Shown here: one piece after another, positions 52,477 through 62,719 of the stretch
Layout: every line of letters begins with the position of its first letter
Numbering within the stretch: the stretch's first letter is position 1
NCBI GenBank assembly: GCA_016202695.1
Contig: JACQOE010000045.1
Location: 22,817 to 86,816, forward strand
DNA: 64,000 nt
Direction of reading: 5' to 3'
Source: Pseudomonadota bacterium
GTDB lineage: Bacteria; Pseudomonadota; Alphaproteobacteria; JACQOE01
Made by a program: the position numbers and the translations under genes
The notes under the pieces: model-generated
What the model was told of the DNA's origin: nothing
What the model saw: only the letters and a program-made list of their open reading frames with translations
Databases searched by the model: none

Positions 52477-53589
52477 TCAGCGCTGCGCGGCGCGGACCGT
52501 CCCGCCGGCGCGCAACACCGCGCTCAGGGGGACGAGCGCGAAGCCACGCCCCTCCACCGTGCCCAGCCACTCGGCGAGCGCCTCCAGGGTCGCGTCCCGC
52601 GGATGGCCGATCGCGATCGCGTATCCGTGCTGGCGGGCCGTGTCCTCGACGGTCTGGATTTGCCGGCGGATGGCGGCGGGCGAGTCCTCGTTGTCGAGGA
52701 AGACGTCGCGCTGGGCGAAGGGCACGCCGAAGCGCTCTGCCACCTCGGCGCCGACGGTGGTCGGCGCGGTTCGCGAATCGAGGAAGGCGAGCCCTCTCTC
52801 CTTGAGCACGCCCATCACCAGCGCCATCGCCTCCGGATCGCTGGTAAACCGGCTACCCATGTGGTTGCTCACCCCGACGTACTCGCCGATCGTGGCGAGA
52901 TCGGCGCCGAGCCGCGCCAGAAGCTCCTCGCGCGGCAGGCCGACGAGGAGCGGCCGCGGGCCCGGGTCGGCGTTGGTCCCGTCCGGCTCCATCGGCAGGT
53001 GGACGATCAGCTCGTGGCCTGCGGCGCGGGCGTGGGCCGCCTGAGCGGCCACGTCGCGCGCGTAGGGCAGGAAGGCCATGGTCAGGGGGCGGCGAAGGGC
53101 GATGGTGCGCGCCGTGCGCGGCCGATCGACACCGAGATCGTCCATCACCACCGCGATCATCGGCCGGCCGTCGGCGTGGACGGCGGCGACGGCGTAGCGC
53201 TGCCAGGGCGGCACCCCGCTCGCCGCCGCCGGTGGGGGACCGGGGCGCGAGGCCGAGGCGGGAACGGCGGCGGGCGGCGAGTCGGGCAGGGCCGCCGCGA
53301 CCGGCGGAAGGCCGGGATCGCTCACGCTCTCCCAGGTCGGTCCGCCCTCGGCGGTGCCGCCCGTGGCCAAGCCGCGGCTCGCGCCCCCCGAGCCGAGGAG
53401 CAGGCCGACGCTGGTGCCGATCGCGAGGCCGGCCGAGAAGACCCCTCCGAACAGCCACACCCCGCGCCAGACCAGCCACAGCCGCCGGTCGCCCCGGCGC
53501 CGGCCCCAAGGGCGGCCCGAGCGGAGCACGCCCATCAGCCGGCTAAGGGAGCGCCAGCCGACGCCATGTCCCTCGGCACCCCTGGCCAT
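52477..53589 (-). CDS. Divergent polysaccharide deacetylase family protein
   Basis: A 370-residue protein of the divergent polysaccharide deacetylase family (YibQ-like). An N-terminal hydrophobic helix (LVWRGVWLFGGVFSAGLAIG) is followed by a Pro/Ala-rich linker. The NodB-like barrel has IAVVMDDLGVDRPRT, LTMAFLPYARD, HELIVHLPMEP, GVSNHMGSRFTSD and IAIGHPRDATLEAL. Asp and His residues at DDLG, HLPM and NHMGS would bind metal, though activity is unproven for this family. The conserved start is MARGAEG at 53589, after GAGGGGTGG. It is inserted between trpE and trpG on the opposite strand. Confidence 0.9.
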   Translation of the reverse strand: MARGAEGHGVGWRSLSRLMGVLRSGRPWGRRRGDRRLWLVWRGVWLFGGVFSAGLAIGTSVGLLLGSGGASRGLATGGTAEGGPTWESVSDPGLPPVAAALPDSPPAAVPASASRPGPPPAAASGVPPWQRYAVAAVHADGRPMIAVVMDDLGVDRPRTARTIALRRPLTMAFLPYARDVAAQAAHARAAGHELIVHLPMEPDGTNADPGPRPLLVGLPREELLARLGADLATIGEYVGVSNHMGSRFTSDPEAMALVMGVLKERGLAFLDSRTAPTTVGAEVAERFGVPFAQRDVFLDNEDSPAAIRRQIQTVEDTARQHGYAIAIGHPRDATLEALAEWLGTVEGRGFALVPLSAVLRAGGTVRAAQR

Positions 53590-53815
53590 CCACCCCTCGT
53601 CCTTTCGCACGCGTCGCCCAGCCGCGGGCCCCGCCGGGCGCGGACGCGCCGCGGCCGGTGTGTCCGGCCCGATATATGGCGAGGCGCGGGCGGGCGCAAG
53701 TGTTGCGGCGGCGCGGCGGCGGGGGCTAAAGTGCCGGCAGGCCCTGCCTTGACCGCGCCGCCGGAACCGCTCATGTCTCGGCCGCGGTGGAGGACGAAGC
53801 CAGCCGGGAGCGACG

Positions 53816-54400
53816 ATGCTGCTGCTGATCGACAACTACGACAGTTTCACCTACAACCTCGTCCACTACTTGGGCGAGCTGGGCGCGGAGACGCGCGTCA
53901 AGCGCAACGACGCACTCAGCGTCGAGGAGGCGCTGCGGCTGCGCCCCGAGGGGGTCGTCATCTCGCCGGGCCCCTGTAATCCCGACAAGGCGGGCATCTG
54001 CCTCGACCTGGTGCGCCGCGCCGGGAGCACCCCGGTCCTCGGCGTCTGCCTCGGCCATCAGGTGATCGGCCAGGCTTTCGGCGGGCGGGTGGTCCGGGGG
54101 CCGGAGCCGATGCACGGCAAGCTGTCGCTGATCGAGCACGACGGGACCGACGTGTTCGAGGGGGTGAAGAACCCCTTCCGCGCCACCCGCTACCACTCGC
54201 TGATCGTCGAGCGCGCGAGCCTGCCCAAGTGCCTCCGGGTCACGGCCTCGACCCCGGACGGCATCATCATGGGGCTGGCCCACGAGAGCCTGCCGGTCTA
54301 CGGGGTGCAGTTCCACCCCGAGAGCATCGCCTCGGAGTCCGGGCACAGGATTCTCGAGAACTTCCTCCGGCTCGCCAGCGTGCGGAGGGCGGCGGCATGA
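53816..54400 (+). CDS. trpG: Anthranilate synthase component II (glutamine amidotransferase)
   Basis: Releases ammonia from glutamine for TrpE, 194 residues. It begins [21 protein letters not shown], the oxyanion region is [13 protein letters not shown], the catalytic Cys lies in [17 protein letters not shown], and the His-Glu pair is in [10 protein letters not shown]. It overlaps trpD by 4 bases. The trpG start is preceded by GGGAGCG. The same subunit could also serve PabB (folate), as in organisms without a separate pabA; this is inference. Confidence 0.96.
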   Translation: MLLLIDNYDSFTYNLVHYLGELGAETRVKRNDALSVEEALRLRPEGVVISPGPCNPDKAGICLDLVRRAGSTPVLGVCLGHQVIGQAFGGRVVRGPEPMHGKLSLIEHDGTDVFEGVKNPFRATRYHSLIVERASLPKCLRVTASTPDGIIMGLAHESLPVYGVQFHPESIASESGHRILENFLRLASVRRAAA

Positions 54401-55455
54401 CCTCTCCCACCTCGGGTGAGGCCCCCAACCCGGAGGCGATGAGGCCGATCCTCGCCAAGGTCGCGGGTGGCAAGAGCCTGAGCGAGACCGAGGCCGAGGG
54501 CGCCTTCCAGATCATCATGTCGGGCGGCGCCACCGCCGCCCAGATCGGCGCGTTCCTGATGGCGCTCAGGCTCCGCGGCGAGACGGTCGAGGAGATCACC
54601 GGCGCGGCCCGCACGATGCGCGCCAAGGTGCTGGCGGTCGAGGCCCCGCCAGGCGCCATCGACACCTGTGGCACCGGGGGCGATGCCTCGCGCACCTTCA
54701 ACATCTCCACCGCCGCCGCCCTGGTGGTTGCCGCCGCCGGCGTGCCGGTGGCCAAGCACGGCAATCGGGCCCTCTCCTCGGCCTCGGGCTCGGCCGACGT
54801 GCTGCGGGCGCTCGGAGTCAACATCGAGGCCGACATGGCGCTGGTGCGCAAGTCGCTGTGGGAGGCGCGCATCGGCTTCCTCATGGCGCCCCGCCACCAC
54901 AGCGCGATGAGGCACGTCGCCGGGCCGCGCGCCGAGCTCGGCACGCGGACGATCTTCAACCTCCTCGGCCCGCTGGCCAACCCGGCCGGGGTGAGCCGGC
55001 AGCTGATCGGCGTCTTCTCCTTCGACTGGGTGCGGCCGATGGCCGAGGTGCTGGGCAAGCTGGGAGCCGAGCGGGCCTGGGTCGTGCACGGCAGCGACGG
55101 GCTCGACGAAATGACCACCACCGGCTCGACCTTCGTCGCCGAGCTGAAGGACGGCGAGGTTTCGACCTTCGAGGTCACGCCCGAGGACGCGGGCCTCGCC
55201 CGCACCACCCCCGACCGGCTCAAGGGCGGCGACGCCAAGACCAATGCCGCCGCGCTCCGCGCCCTCCTCGACGGCGAGGACCGGGGACCCTATCGCGACA
55301 TCGTCCTCCTCAACAGCGCCGCCGCCCTGCTCGTGGCCGGAAAGGCGGCGACCCTGGCCGAGGGCGTCGCCCGCGCCGGGGCCGCCGTCGATGGGGGCGA
55401 CGCGCGCCGCACCCTCGACGAGTTGGTGCGCATCACCAACCTGGGGGCGGCCTGA
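54397..55455 (+). CDS. trpD: Anthranilate phosphoribosyltransferase
   Basis: Transfers phosphoribose from PRPP to anthranilate, 352 residues from the ATG at 54397. The PRPP site is [21 protein letters not shown], with [23 protein letters not shown] and [21 protein letters not shown]. Anthranilate-site residues are in ARHHSAM-type [10 protein letters not shown]. The start overlaps trpG as ATGA; the open frame upstream is a trpG shadow. Confidence 0.97.
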   Translation: MTSPTSGEAPNPEAMRPILAKVAGGKSLSETEAEGAFQIIMSGGATAAQIGAFLMALRLRGETVEEITGAARTMRAKVLAVEAPPGAIDTCGTGGDASRTFNISTAAALVVAAAGVPVAKHGNRALSSASGSADVLRALGVNIEADMALVRKSLWEARIGFLMAPRHHSAMRHVAGPRAELGTRTIFNLLGPLANPAGVSRQLIGVFSFDWVRPMAEVLGKLGAERAWVVHGSDGLDEMTTTGSTFVAELKDGEVSTFEVTPEDAGLARTTPDRLKGGDAKTNAAALRALLDGEDRGPYRDIVLLNSAAALLVAGKAATLAEGVARAGAAVDGGDARRTLDELVRITNLGAA

Positions 55456-55471
55456 GCGGCCGAATCCGGGC

Positions 55472-56335
55472 ATGAGCGGCACGCTCGCCCGAATCTGCGA
55501 GGAGAAGCGGCGCCACGTCCGCGCCCGCATGGCCGAGGCGCGGCTTTCTGTCCTGGTCGAGAAGGCCCGGCAGGCGCCGCCACCGCGCGGCTTCGCTGCC
55601 CGGCTCGAGCAGGCGCGCGGCCTGGGGAGCTACGCCCTGATCGCCGAGATCAAGCGCGCCTCGCCCTCGGGCGGCGTGATCCGGGCCGATTTCGATCCCT
55701 TCGCCATCGCCCGCGCCTACCAGCGGGGCGGGGCGGCGTGCCTCTCGGTGCTCACCGACACGCCCTTCTTCCAGGGCGCCGACGAGTACCTGATCGCCGC
55801 CCGCAGCGCCACAGACCTGCCGATCCTGCGCAAGGACTTCATGCTCGATCCCTACCAGATCGTCGAGTCGCGGGCCCTCTTCGCCGACTGCGTGCTCCTG
55901 ATCATGGCGGCGCTGTCGGACGCGCAGGCGCGCGAGCTGGAGGCGGCGGCGCGGGAGTTCTGCCTCGACGTGCTGGTCGAGGTTCACGACGAGGCCGAGC
56001 TCGAGCGCGCGCTCCGACTCAAGAGCCGGCTGATCGGCATCAACAACCGCGACCTCGCGACCCTCAAGGTGGACCTTGCCACCACCGAGCGCCTGGCCCC
56101 GCGCGTGCCCCACGACCGGTTGGTGGTGAGCGAGAGCGGCCTGTACACCGGCGCCCATCTCGCCCGCATGTGGGGAGCGGGCGCGCGCGCCTTCCTGGTC
56201 GGCGAGGCGCTGATGCGTCAGGCCGACATCGAGGCCGCAACCCGGGCGCTCATCGGCCCCGACGAGGCGTTGGCGATGGCCGCCCTCGCCCACGCCCCCG
56301 AGGCGCCCTGCCCACGCCCCGCGGGTGGGCACTAG
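55472..56335 (+). CDS. trpC: Indole-3-glycerol phosphate synthase
   Basis: Closes the indole ring from CdRP, 287 residues. It is monofunctional, with no PRAI domain. Motifs are [21 protein letters not shown] (catalytic Lys), [54 protein letters not shown] and [16 protein letters not shown]. It starts 16 bp after trpD. The last 15 residues ([12 protein letters not shown] region) are low-complexity. Confidence 0.97.
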   Translation: MSGTLARICEEKRRHVRARMAEARLSVLVEKARQAPPPRGFAARLEQARGLGSYALIAEIKRASPSGGVIRADFDPFAIARAYQRGGAACLSVLTDTPFFQGADEYLIAARSATDLPILRKDFMLDPYQIVESRALFADCVLLIMAALSDAQARELEAAAREFCLDVLVEVHDEAELERALRLKSRLIGINNRDLATLKVDLATTERLAPRVPHDRLVVSESGLYTGAHLARMWGAGARAFLVGEALMRQADIEAATRALIGPDEALAMAALAHAPEAPCPRPAGGH

Positions 56336-56339
56336 GGGC

Positions 56340-56816
56340 ATGGCACGACTCACCCATCTCGACCGGCAGGGCCGCGCCGCCATGGTCGACGTCTCGGCCA
56401 AGGACGAGACCGCGCGCACCGCCACCGCCCGGGGCTCGGTGCTGATGCGCCCGCGGACCCTCAAGCTGATCCAGGAGGGCGCGGTGCCGAAGGGCGACGT
56501 GCTGGCGGCGGCGCGAATCGCCGGCATCATGGCCGCCAAGCGCACCCCCGAGCTCATTCCGCTCTGCCATCCGCTGCCGCTCGCCTCGGTCGCGGTCGAT
56601 CTCGCCTGCGATCCAGGGCGCTCGGCGGTGGACATCGCCGCGACCTGCCGGCTGAAGGGCCGCACCGGGGTCGAGATGGAGGCGCTGACGGCGGTCGCGG
56701 TGGCCGCCCTTACCGTCTACGACATGTGCAAGGCGGTCGACCGATCGCTACGCGTCACCGACATCCGCCTCACCCATAAGAGTGGCGGGAAATCAGGCAC
56801 TTACAAGGCTTCTTGA
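56340..56816 (+). CDS. moaC: Cyclic pyranopterin monophosphate synthase
   Basis: Converts the MoaA product into cyclic pyranopterin monophosphate in molybdenum cofactor synthesis, 158 residues from the ATG at 56340. Motifs are [34 protein letters not shown] (catalytic His), [38 protein letters not shown] directly precedes the ATG, so the in-frame GTG five codons earlier is unlikely. It follows trpC by 4 bp and is coupled to moeA. Confidence 0.96.
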   Translation: MARLTHLDRQGRAAMVDVSAKDETARTATARGSVLMRPRTLKLIQEGAVPKGDVLAAARIAGIMAAKRTPELIPLCHPLPLASVAVDLACDPGRSAVDIAATCRLKGRTGVEMEALTAVAVAALTVYDMCKAVDRSLRVTDIRLTHKSGGKSGTYKAS

Positions 56817-58030
56817 TGATCTCAGTTGAAGAAGCCATCGGGCGGGTCACGGCCGCCTTCCAGCCCCTTCCCGCCGAGCAGGTGAGCCTCGAGGGCGCGC
56901 TCGGCCGGGTCCTGGCGGCAGACGTGGCCGCGCGCCGGACCCAGCCGCCGGCCGACATGTCGGCCATGGACGGCTACGCGGTCCGCGCCGCCGACGTCGC
57001 CGCCCCGCCCGTCAGCTTGCGGATCGTCGGCGAGGCCCCGGCAGGGAGGGCGTTCGCCGGGCGCGTCGGGCCGGGCGAGGCGGTCCGCATCTTCACCGGG
57101 GCGCCGGTGCCGGCGGGCGCGGACGCCATCGTCATCCAGGAGAACACCCGCCGCGACGGCGACCGGGTGACGGTGACGGAAGCGGCCGCGGCCGGGCGCT
57201 TCATCCGCCCCGCCGGCCTCGATTTCCGAGCCGGCGAGGCGCTCCTGAAGGCCGGCCGGCGGCTGACCGCGCGCGACGTGGGTCTGGCGGCGGGAATGAA
57301 CGTCCCCTGGCTCGCGGTCCGCCGCCGGCCGCGGGTTGCGATCCTGGCCACCGGCGACGAGGTGGTGATGCCGGGCGATCCTATCGGCCCCGACCAGATC
57401 GTCAGCTCTAACAGCCATTCGCTCGCCGCCTTCGTCGCCGCCTGCGGCGGCGTCGCCACCGTGCTCGGCATCGCCCGCGACGACGCCGACTCGCTCAAGG
57501 CCCTGGCCGCCGGCGCGCGCGGCGCCGACGTCCTGGTCACCACCGGCGGCGTCTCGGTCGGCGAGCACGACTTGGTCGGGCGCGCGCTCGGCGAGGCCGG
57601 CCTCGAACTCGACTTCTGGAAGGTCGCCATGCGTCCGGGCAAGCCGCTGATGTTCGGCCGCATCGGCGAAACGGCGATGCTCGGGCTGCCCGGCAATCCG
57701 GTCTCGGCCCTGGTCTGCGCGACCGTGTTCCTGCGCCCGGCGATGGAGCGGCTCCTCGGCCTCGCTCGGGCGGAGACGGCCGCGGCGACGGCAGTGCTCG
57801 GCCGCGACCTTCCCGCCAACGACCGGCGCCAGGACTACCTCCGCGCGCGCCTCGGCCGGGCGGCGGACGGCGGTCCGGTCGCCACCCCGTTCGAGAAGCA
57901 GGACTCTTCCATGCTCTCGCTCCTAGCCGCCGCCGACTGCTTGGTGGTGCGCCCTCCCTTCGCCCCGCCCGCCAGCGCCGGCGAGACGGTCACGATCCTG
58001 CCTCTCGGCGGTGGCGCCTTCAGCATCTGA
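56816..58030 (+). CDS. moeA: Molybdopterin molybdenumtransferase
   Basis: Inserts molybdate into adenylated molybdopterin, 404 residues from the ATG at 56816. Its signature segments are MSAMDGYAVRAADV, GEAVRIFTGAPVPAGADAIVIQE, ARPRVAILATGDEVV-type RRPRVAILATGDEVVMPG, VTTGGVSVGEHDLVG, VAMRPGKPLMFGRIG and MLGLPGNPVSALVC. The start overlaps the moaC stop by one base (TGATG). The trpGDC-moaC-moeA string is typical of alphaproteobacteria. The Moco it makes would serve the sulfite-oxidase-like protein in this window. Confidence 0.96.
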   Translation: MISVEEAIGRVTAAFQPLPAEQVSLEGALGRVLAADVAARRTQPPADMSAMDGYAVRAADVAAPPVSLRIVGEAPAGRAFAGRVGPGEAVRIFTGAPVPAGADAIVIQENTRRDGDRVTVTEAAAAGRFIRPAGLDFRAGEALLKAGRRLTARDVGLAAGMNVPWLAVRRRPRVAILATGDEVVMPGDPIGPDQIVSSNSHSLAAFVAACGGVATVLGIARDDADSLKALAAGARGADVLVTTGGVSVGEHDLVGRALGEAGLELDFWKVAMRPGKPLMFGRIGETAMLGLPGNPVSALVCATVFLRPAMERLLGLARAETAAATAVLGRDLPANDRRQDYLRARLGRAADGGPVATPFEKQDSSMLSLLAAADCLVVRPPFAPPASAGETVTILPLGGGAFSI

Positions 58031-58040
58031 GGAATCGGCC

Positions 58041-58067
58041 CCGGGGGCTCCCCCCGGCGGCGCTTTT
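58041..58067 (+). terminator. Probable terminator after moeA
   Basis: CCGGGGG and CCCCCGG form a 7-bp perfect stem with a 3-base loop, and a TTTT run follows six bases later. It lies 10 bp after the moeA stop and before the lexA promoter, where a terminator is expected. The gap between stem and T-run weakens the call. Confidence 0.5.
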
Positions 58068-58071
58068 CCTC

Positions 58072-58100
58072 TTGACCTCGGCGGAGAACCAAACTAGAAC
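58072..58100 (+). promoter_or_regulatory. lexA promoter with overlapping LexA box
   Basis: TTGACC and TAGAAC are separated by 17 bp. The -10 hexamer is overlapped by a perfect GAAC-N7-GAAC at 58086-58100, the complement of the alphaproteobacterial LexA box GTTC-N7-GTTC. LexA binding here would block RNA polymerase, giving negative autoregulation. Confidence 0.75.
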
Positions 58101-58110
58101 ATGTGCATGT

Positions 58111-58125
58111 GTTTCGCCTTTGTTC
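58111..58125 (+). promoter_or_regulatory. Second, imperfect LexA box
   Basis: GTTT-N7-GTTC, one mismatch from the alphaproteobacterial box, lies 10 bp downstream of the perfect box and in the opposite orientation. Two LexA sites in tandem would tighten control of lexA. Spacing fits close dimer-dimer contact but this is inferred. Confidence 0.5.
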
Positions 58126-58159
58126 TAGATTTTGTAGGGGCGCCGCGGAGCGATCTCAC

Positions 58160-58861
58160 ATGTTGACCCGCAAGCAGTACGAACTCCTCCAGTTCATCGA
58201 CCGGCGCCTGCGCGCGACCGGGGTTTCGCCCTCGTTCGACGAGATGAAGGACGCCTTGGGGCTGAGGTCCAAGTCCGGCATCCACCGCCTGATCACCGGG
58301 CTCGAGGAGCGGGGCTTTATCCGTCGGCTGCCGCATCGGGCGCGCGCGCTCGAGGTGATGAAGCTGCCCGAGAACATGCAGGCGCCGAGCCGGCCGGCGC
58401 CGGTGCCGAGCAACGTGGTCAAGGGCCCCTTCGACGCCCGCGCCCGCCGGGCCGTGCCCGAAAACCCGGCCCCGCGCGAAGCGGTCGAGATTCCCCTCTT
58501 CGGGCGGATTGCGGCCGGCACGCCCATCGAGGCCCTCTCCGATCCGTCGCGCACCATCGAGGTTCCGGCGGCGATGCTGGGCAGCGGAGAGTTCTACGCG
58601 CTCGAGGTCTCGGGCGACTCGATGGCCGGGGCCGGCATCTACGACGGCGATACCGTGATCCTCCACCGCCAGGACACCGCCGATAACGGCGCCATCGTGG
58701 TGGCGCTCGTGGACAACGAGGAGGTGACGCTGAAGCGCCTCCACCGCAAGGGCGGCTCGATCGCCCTGGAGCCCGCCAACCCGGCCTACGAAACCCGCAT
58801 CTTCGGTCCCGACCGGATCAAGGTGCAGGGCCAGCTCGTCGGCCTGATCCGGCGCTATTAG
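58160..58861 (+). CDS. lexA: LexA SOS repressor
   Basis: The SOS repressor, cleaved on RecA stimulation, 233 residues. The winged-helix DNA-binding domain shows [29 protein letters not shown] and [24 protein letters not shown]. The cleavage pair is Ala119-Gly120 in [10 protein letters not shown]; the catalytic dyad is Ser154 ([10 protein letters not shown]) and Lys192 ([10 protein letters not shown]). The start ATG at 58160 gives the conserved MLTRKQ. Two LexA boxes precede it. It is convergent with comEC. Confidence 0.97.
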   Translation: MLTRKQYELLQFIDRRLRATGVSPSFDEMKDALGLRSKSGIHRLITGLEERGFIRRLPHRARALEVMKLPENMQAPSRPAPVPSNVVKGPFDARARRAVPENPAPREAVEIPLFGRIAAGTPIEALSDPSRTIEVPAAMLGSGEFYALEVSGDSMAGAGIYDGDTVILHRQDTADNGAIVVALVDNEEVTLKRLHRKGGSIALEPANPAYETRIFGPDRIKVQGQLVGLIRRY

Positions 58862-58882
58862 CGACAGGGCCACGCCGCCGAC

Positions 58883-61069
58883 TCAGCGCCGGTTCGCCGA
58901 CCGGCGCCGGGGATCGGGGGGCCGAGAGCCTCCGTCCCGCCTCGGCACCCAGGGGCGCGCGCCGCGGAGCGCCCGGTCGCTCACCACCCGCACCCGCCCG
59001 CCCTCGATCCACAGCGCCTGCGCCCCGTCGCGCCAGAGGTCGAAGCGGTCGATCACGCCGAGACGCGTCGAGCAGCGCCCGCGCACCGGATCGAGGCTGA
59101 CCACGAAGTCGGCCAGCCGGCAATCCTCGGCCAAGCCGCGAGCGTCCTCGACGATCGCCAGTCGCACTCCGTCGCGGACCAGAACGCAACCGACCGCGTC
59201 GCAGCGCACCCCACCCTCCCCGGACCCGTCCCGCGCCGACCAAGGCGCTCCCTCGCGGCCCTCACGGCGCAGCCAGACGTCGCGGCCGAAGCGGCCGCGA
59301 GTCTCGGTCGAGAAGCGAAGCTCGCCGTCCGCCTCGCGGAGCGCGAATAGGCGCGCGTCGGGCGAGATCAGCACGTCCGGCGGGCGCGCGAGCCCGATCG
59401 AGAGCATCCCGGCGGTGATGCCGGCGAGGCCGAGGAACCGCCAGGGCCGCCGCCACAGGCAGAGCCAGAGCCCGCCGAGGGCGACGAGGGCGAGCCCGGA
59501 TGTCGGCATCTGCGGCACCCGCGCCACCGCCCCGGGCCACGACGCCACCGTCCCCGCCACCGCGAGCAGGAGGTCGATCCCCAGTCCCAACGGATCGAGC
59601 GCCAGCGCCTCCAGGCCGAAGAGCATCAGGAGGAACGCGACCAGCGCCCAGGGCATGATCCAGAAGGCGGTCAGCGGGATCGCCAGCATGTTGGCGGCCA
59701 GCCCGTAAACCGCAAAGCGATTGAAGTGGTAGGCGGCGAAGGGCGCGGTGGCGAGACCGGCGGTGAACGTGCTCAACCCGACCGCGAGCAGGTAGACGCC
59801 GGCCCGCCTGAGCGCGCTCGGCCCCCCGTCGGCGCCCGCGCGCAGGCGGACGAGCGGCTCCTTCACCGCCTCGTAGACCGCGATCAGGGCCACCACCGCG
59901 GCGAACGAGAGCTGGAAGCTCGGTCCCAACAGGCTCTCCGGGGCGGCGATCAGGATAGGCACCGCCGCCCACGCCACCAGCCGCATCGAGATCGCGGTCC
60001 GATCGAGGAGCACCGCCGCGATCACGATCAGGATCATCAGGAAGGCCCGCTGGGTGGGGACCGTCGCCCCGCTCACCAGGACGTAGGCGAGGGCGCCGGC
60101 GAGCGCGGCCAGCGCCGCCCACTTCTTGATCGGATGGCGCAGCGCCACCGATGGCGCCAGCGCCAGCCCGCCGCGCACGACGAAGAACAGCAGACCAGCC
60201 ACCATGCCGACGTGCAGGCCGGAGATGGCGAGGAGGTGCGCCAGCCCGGAGTCGCGGAGCGCCGCCAGCGCCCCCTCGTCGATCGCGCTCCGATCTCCGA
60301 CCATCAGGGCCGCCGCTACCCCGCCCGCCGGGCGGCCCTCGAACCCCTGCACCAGGCGGAGGAAGAGCCGCTGGCGGAAGGCGGCGAGCGCCAGGGCGCC
60401 GCCGCCCGCCGGCGCCTCCCCCAGCCGCTCCACCGGCCCGATCGCGTAGCCGACCGCTCCCAGGCGCTCGAACCACGCCGCGCGCTGGAAGTCGTAGGCC
60501 CCCGGCGCGACGGGAGACGGGAGCGGCCGGAGCACGGCGCGGAGCCGCACCCGCTCGCCGGGAAGCGCCGCCTCGTCGCGCGTGCCGACGTGAAGCCGGA
60601 CCCGCGCCGGCACCCGCTCGGGCGGGAGCCCGGGAATGACGAGGTCCTCGATCAGGAGGCGCCGGCCGCTCGCCACGGCATCCACCCCCCGAACCGTCGC
60701 CTCGATCACCACCGGGCCGTGGCGCTTGACCAGCACCGGCGCGGCGACCGAGTGGGCCCGCCAGCCAGCGACGGCGAAGCCGGTCGCGAACGCGGCCAGC
60801 GCGAGAAGGGCCACCCCCAGGGCCGGCCGGCCCCGAAGCAGCGAGGCGAGCACGAGCGCGGCCCCCGCCGCCGCCGCCCCGGCCAGCGGCTCCGGCTCAA
60901 GGCGGAGCGCGAAATAGGCGGCGATGCCGGCGCCGAGCGCGACCGGAAGCCACAGCGCCCAGCGCTCGCGCTCCTCGGCGAAGCGGGCCGCGAACCAGCC
61001 CTCGGCGGCCCCGCTCGCCAACCCCGGCCCGGCCCGGCCGATCCCGATCAGTGCCATCCCGCGGCCCAT
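58883..61069 (-). CDS. comEC: ComEC/Rec2 family DNA-uptake membrane protein
   Basis: A 728-residue polytopic membrane protein of the ComEC/Rec2 family, associated with single-strand DNA transport during transformation. An N-terminal DUF4131-type segment ([22 protein letters not shown]) is followed by the competence domain, which has [44 protein letters not shown] and [19 protein letters not shown]. The C-terminal region lacks a metallo-beta-lactamase-like HxHxDH motif, as in many alphaproteobacteria. The start ATG at 61069 has an in-frame ATG four codons later. Competence is not shown by this gene alone. Confidence 0.92.
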   Translation of the reverse strand: MGRGMALIGIGRAGPGLASGAAEGWFAARFAEERERWALWLPVALGAGIAAYFALRLEPEPLAGAAAAGAALVLASLLRGRPALGVALLALAAFATGFAVAGWRAHSVAAPVLVKRHGPVVIEATVRGVDAVASGRRLLIEDLVIPGLPPERVPARVRLHVGTRDEAALPGERVRLRAVLRPLPSPVAPGAYDFQRAAWFERLGAVGYAIGPVERLGEAPAGGGALALAAFRQRLFLRLVQGFEGRPAGGVAAALMVGDRSAIDEGALAALRDSGLAHLLAISGLHVGMVAGLLFFVVRGGLALAPSVALRHPIKKWAALAALAGALAYVLVSGATVPTQRAFLMILIVIAAVLLDRTAISMRLVAWAAVPILIAAPESLLGPSFQLSFAAVVALIAVYEAVKEPLVRLRAGADGGPSALRRAGVYLLAVGLSTFTAGLATAPFAAYHFNRFAVYGLAANMLAIPLTAFWIMPWALVAFLLMLFGLEALALDPLGLGIDLLLAVAGTVASWPGAVARVPQMPTSGLALVALGGLWLCLWRRPWRFLGLAGITAGMLSIGLARPPDVLISPDARLFALREADGELRFSTETRGRFGRDVWLRREGREGAPWSARDGSGEGGVRCDAVGCVLVRDGVRLAIVEDARGLAEDCRLADFVVSLDPVRGRCSTRLGVIDRFDLWRDGAQALWIEGGRVRVVSDRALRGARPWVPRRDGGSRPPDPRRRSANRR

Positions 61070-61179
61070 GTATTTGGCCCGGCGAGTATGCTACACCTCC
61101 TGGCGCCGGCGGGGCGACGGCCCCGTTGCGCCGGCCAAGCCCTCGACCCTCGCAGAACCCGAGCGCCGCATCCGCCCTC

Positions 61180-62613
61180 ATGACGGTCGTCAACCGATTC
61201 GCCCCCTCGCCCACCGGCATGCTCCACGTCGGCGGCGCCCGCACCGCCCTCTTCAACTGGCTGTTCAGCCGGCACCACGGAGGCACGTTCCTGCTCCGGA
61301 TCGAGGACACCGACCGCGCCCGATCCACCCCCGAGGCGGTGCGGGTGATCATCGAGGGGCTGCGCTGGCTGGGGATCGACTGGGACGGCGAGCCGATCTT
61401 CCAGTCGACCCGATTCGCCCGCCACGCCGAGGCGGCCCGAGCCCTCCTGGCCGAGGGCAAGGCGTACCTCTGCTTCTGTACGCCCGCCGAGCTGGCCGAG
61501 ATGCGCGAGGCCGCGCGGCGCGAGGGCCGGCCCCTGCGCTACGACGGGCGCTGGCGCGACCGCGACCCGGGCGAGGCCCCACCGGGGGTCCAGCCGGCGA
61601 TCCGGCTCAAGGCCCCGACCGAGGGCGAGACGGTGATCGACGACCTGGTCCAGGGCGAGGTGCGGATCGACAACCGCCAGCTCGACGACATGGTGCTGCT
61701 GCGCGCCGACGGCACGCCCACCTACATGCACTCGGTGGTGGTCGACGACCACGACATGGCGATCACCCACGTCATCCGCGGCGACGATCACCTGACCAAC
61801 GCCTTCCGCCAGGTGCAGCTCTTCAACGCCTTCGGCTGGCCGCTCCCACGCTTCGCCCACATCCCGCTCATCCACGGCGCCGACGGCGCCAAGCTCTCCA
61901 AGCGCCACGGCGCGGTGAGCGTGCTCGACTTCCGCGCCCAGGGGTATCTGCCCGAGGCCCTCTGCAACTACCTGCTCCGGCTCGGCTGGGCGCACGGCGA
62001 CGACGAGATCATCAGCCGCGAGCAGGCGGTCGCGTGGTTCGATCTGGCAGCGGTCGGTCGCTCGGCCGCCCGCTTCGACTACGCCAAGCTGACCAACCTC
62101 AATGCCCACTACTTGAGGGAAGCGGCCGACGAGCGACTGCTGCCCATGGTCGTCGAAAGGATCGAGGCGACCCTCGGCCGCGGCCTCGCCGAGGGCGATG
62201 TCGCCCGGCTCCGCCGCGGGCTCGCGGGGCTCAAGCTGCGTGCCCGCACCGTGGTCGAGCTGGCCGAGAACGCCCTCCTCTACGTTCGCCCCCGACCGCT
62301 GCCGATCGACGACAAGGCGGCCCGGCTGCTCGCCGGCGCCGAGGCGTGGGCGACGCTGGCCGCGTTCGCCGAGGCCCTGGCCGGGGCCGAGGACTGGAGC
62401 GAGCCCGGCCTCGAAGCGCTCGCCCGCGCCTTCGCCGAGGCGCGGGGGCTGAAGCTCGCGGCGGTGGCCCAGCCGCTGCGGGCGGCGCTCACCGGCGCGA
62501 CCGTCTCGCCGGGGATCTTCGAGGTCATGGTCGTGCTGGGCCGGGACGAGACCGTGGGGCGCATCCGCGACCGCCTGCCCGAGGAGGCGGGCGCGCGTGG
62601 CGGCTCGGATTGA
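61180..62613 (+). CDS. gltX: Glutamyl-tRNA synthetase
   Basis: A class I synthetase of 477 residues that charges tRNA-Glu, and possibly tRNA-Gln for amidation. The HIGH-type motif is [22 protein letters not shown], the KMSKS-type motif is AKLSKRHGA, and [11 protein letters not shown] and [12 protein letters not shown] are family segments. The start at 61180 is the conserved [13 protein letters not shown]; the frame is open 43 codons further up, overlapping the 5' end of comEC on the other strand. It stands 106 bp upstream of gltA. Confidence 0.97.
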   Translation: MTVVNRFAPSPTGMLHVGGARTALFNWLFSRHHGGTFLLRIEDTDRARSTPEAVRVIIEGLRWLGIDWDGEPIFQSTRFARHAEAARALLAEGKAYLCFCTPAELAEMREAARREGRPLRYDGRWRDRDPGEAPPGVQPAIRLKAPTEGETVIDDLVQGEVRIDNRQLDDMVLLRADGTPTYMHSVVVDDHDMAITHVIRGDDHLTNAFRQVQLFNAFGWPLPRFAHIPLIHGADGAKLSKRHGAVSVLDFRAQGYLPEALCNYLLRLGWAHGDDEIISREQAVAWFDLAAVGRSAARFDYAKLTNLNAHYLREAADERLLPMVVERIEATLGRGLAEGDVARLRRGLAGLKLRARTVVELAENALLYVRPRPLPIDDKAARLLAGAEAWATLAAFAEALAGAEDWSEPGLEALARAFAEARGLKLAAVAQPLRAALTGATVSPGIFEVMVVLGRDETVGRIRDRLPEEAGARGGSD

Positions 62614-62638
62614 TTTGAGCGTGGTTATGGGCCATGTT
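62610..62638 (+). promoter_or_regulatory. Possible promoter of gltA
   Basis: TTGATT and CATGTT are separated by 17 bp at the very end of gltX. The -10 match is poor (3 of 6), so the call is weak, but the leader between it and gltA (about 75 nt) is AT-richer than the surroundings and has a strong ribosome-binding site. Confidence 0.3.
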
Positions 62639-62719
62639 TTGGAGTGATTTTCTGCGCCTGCGGCGCCCGGCCCGATCGGCGCCCGAGTGCGCGGCAATTT
62701 CCCACAAGGAGGATAATCC

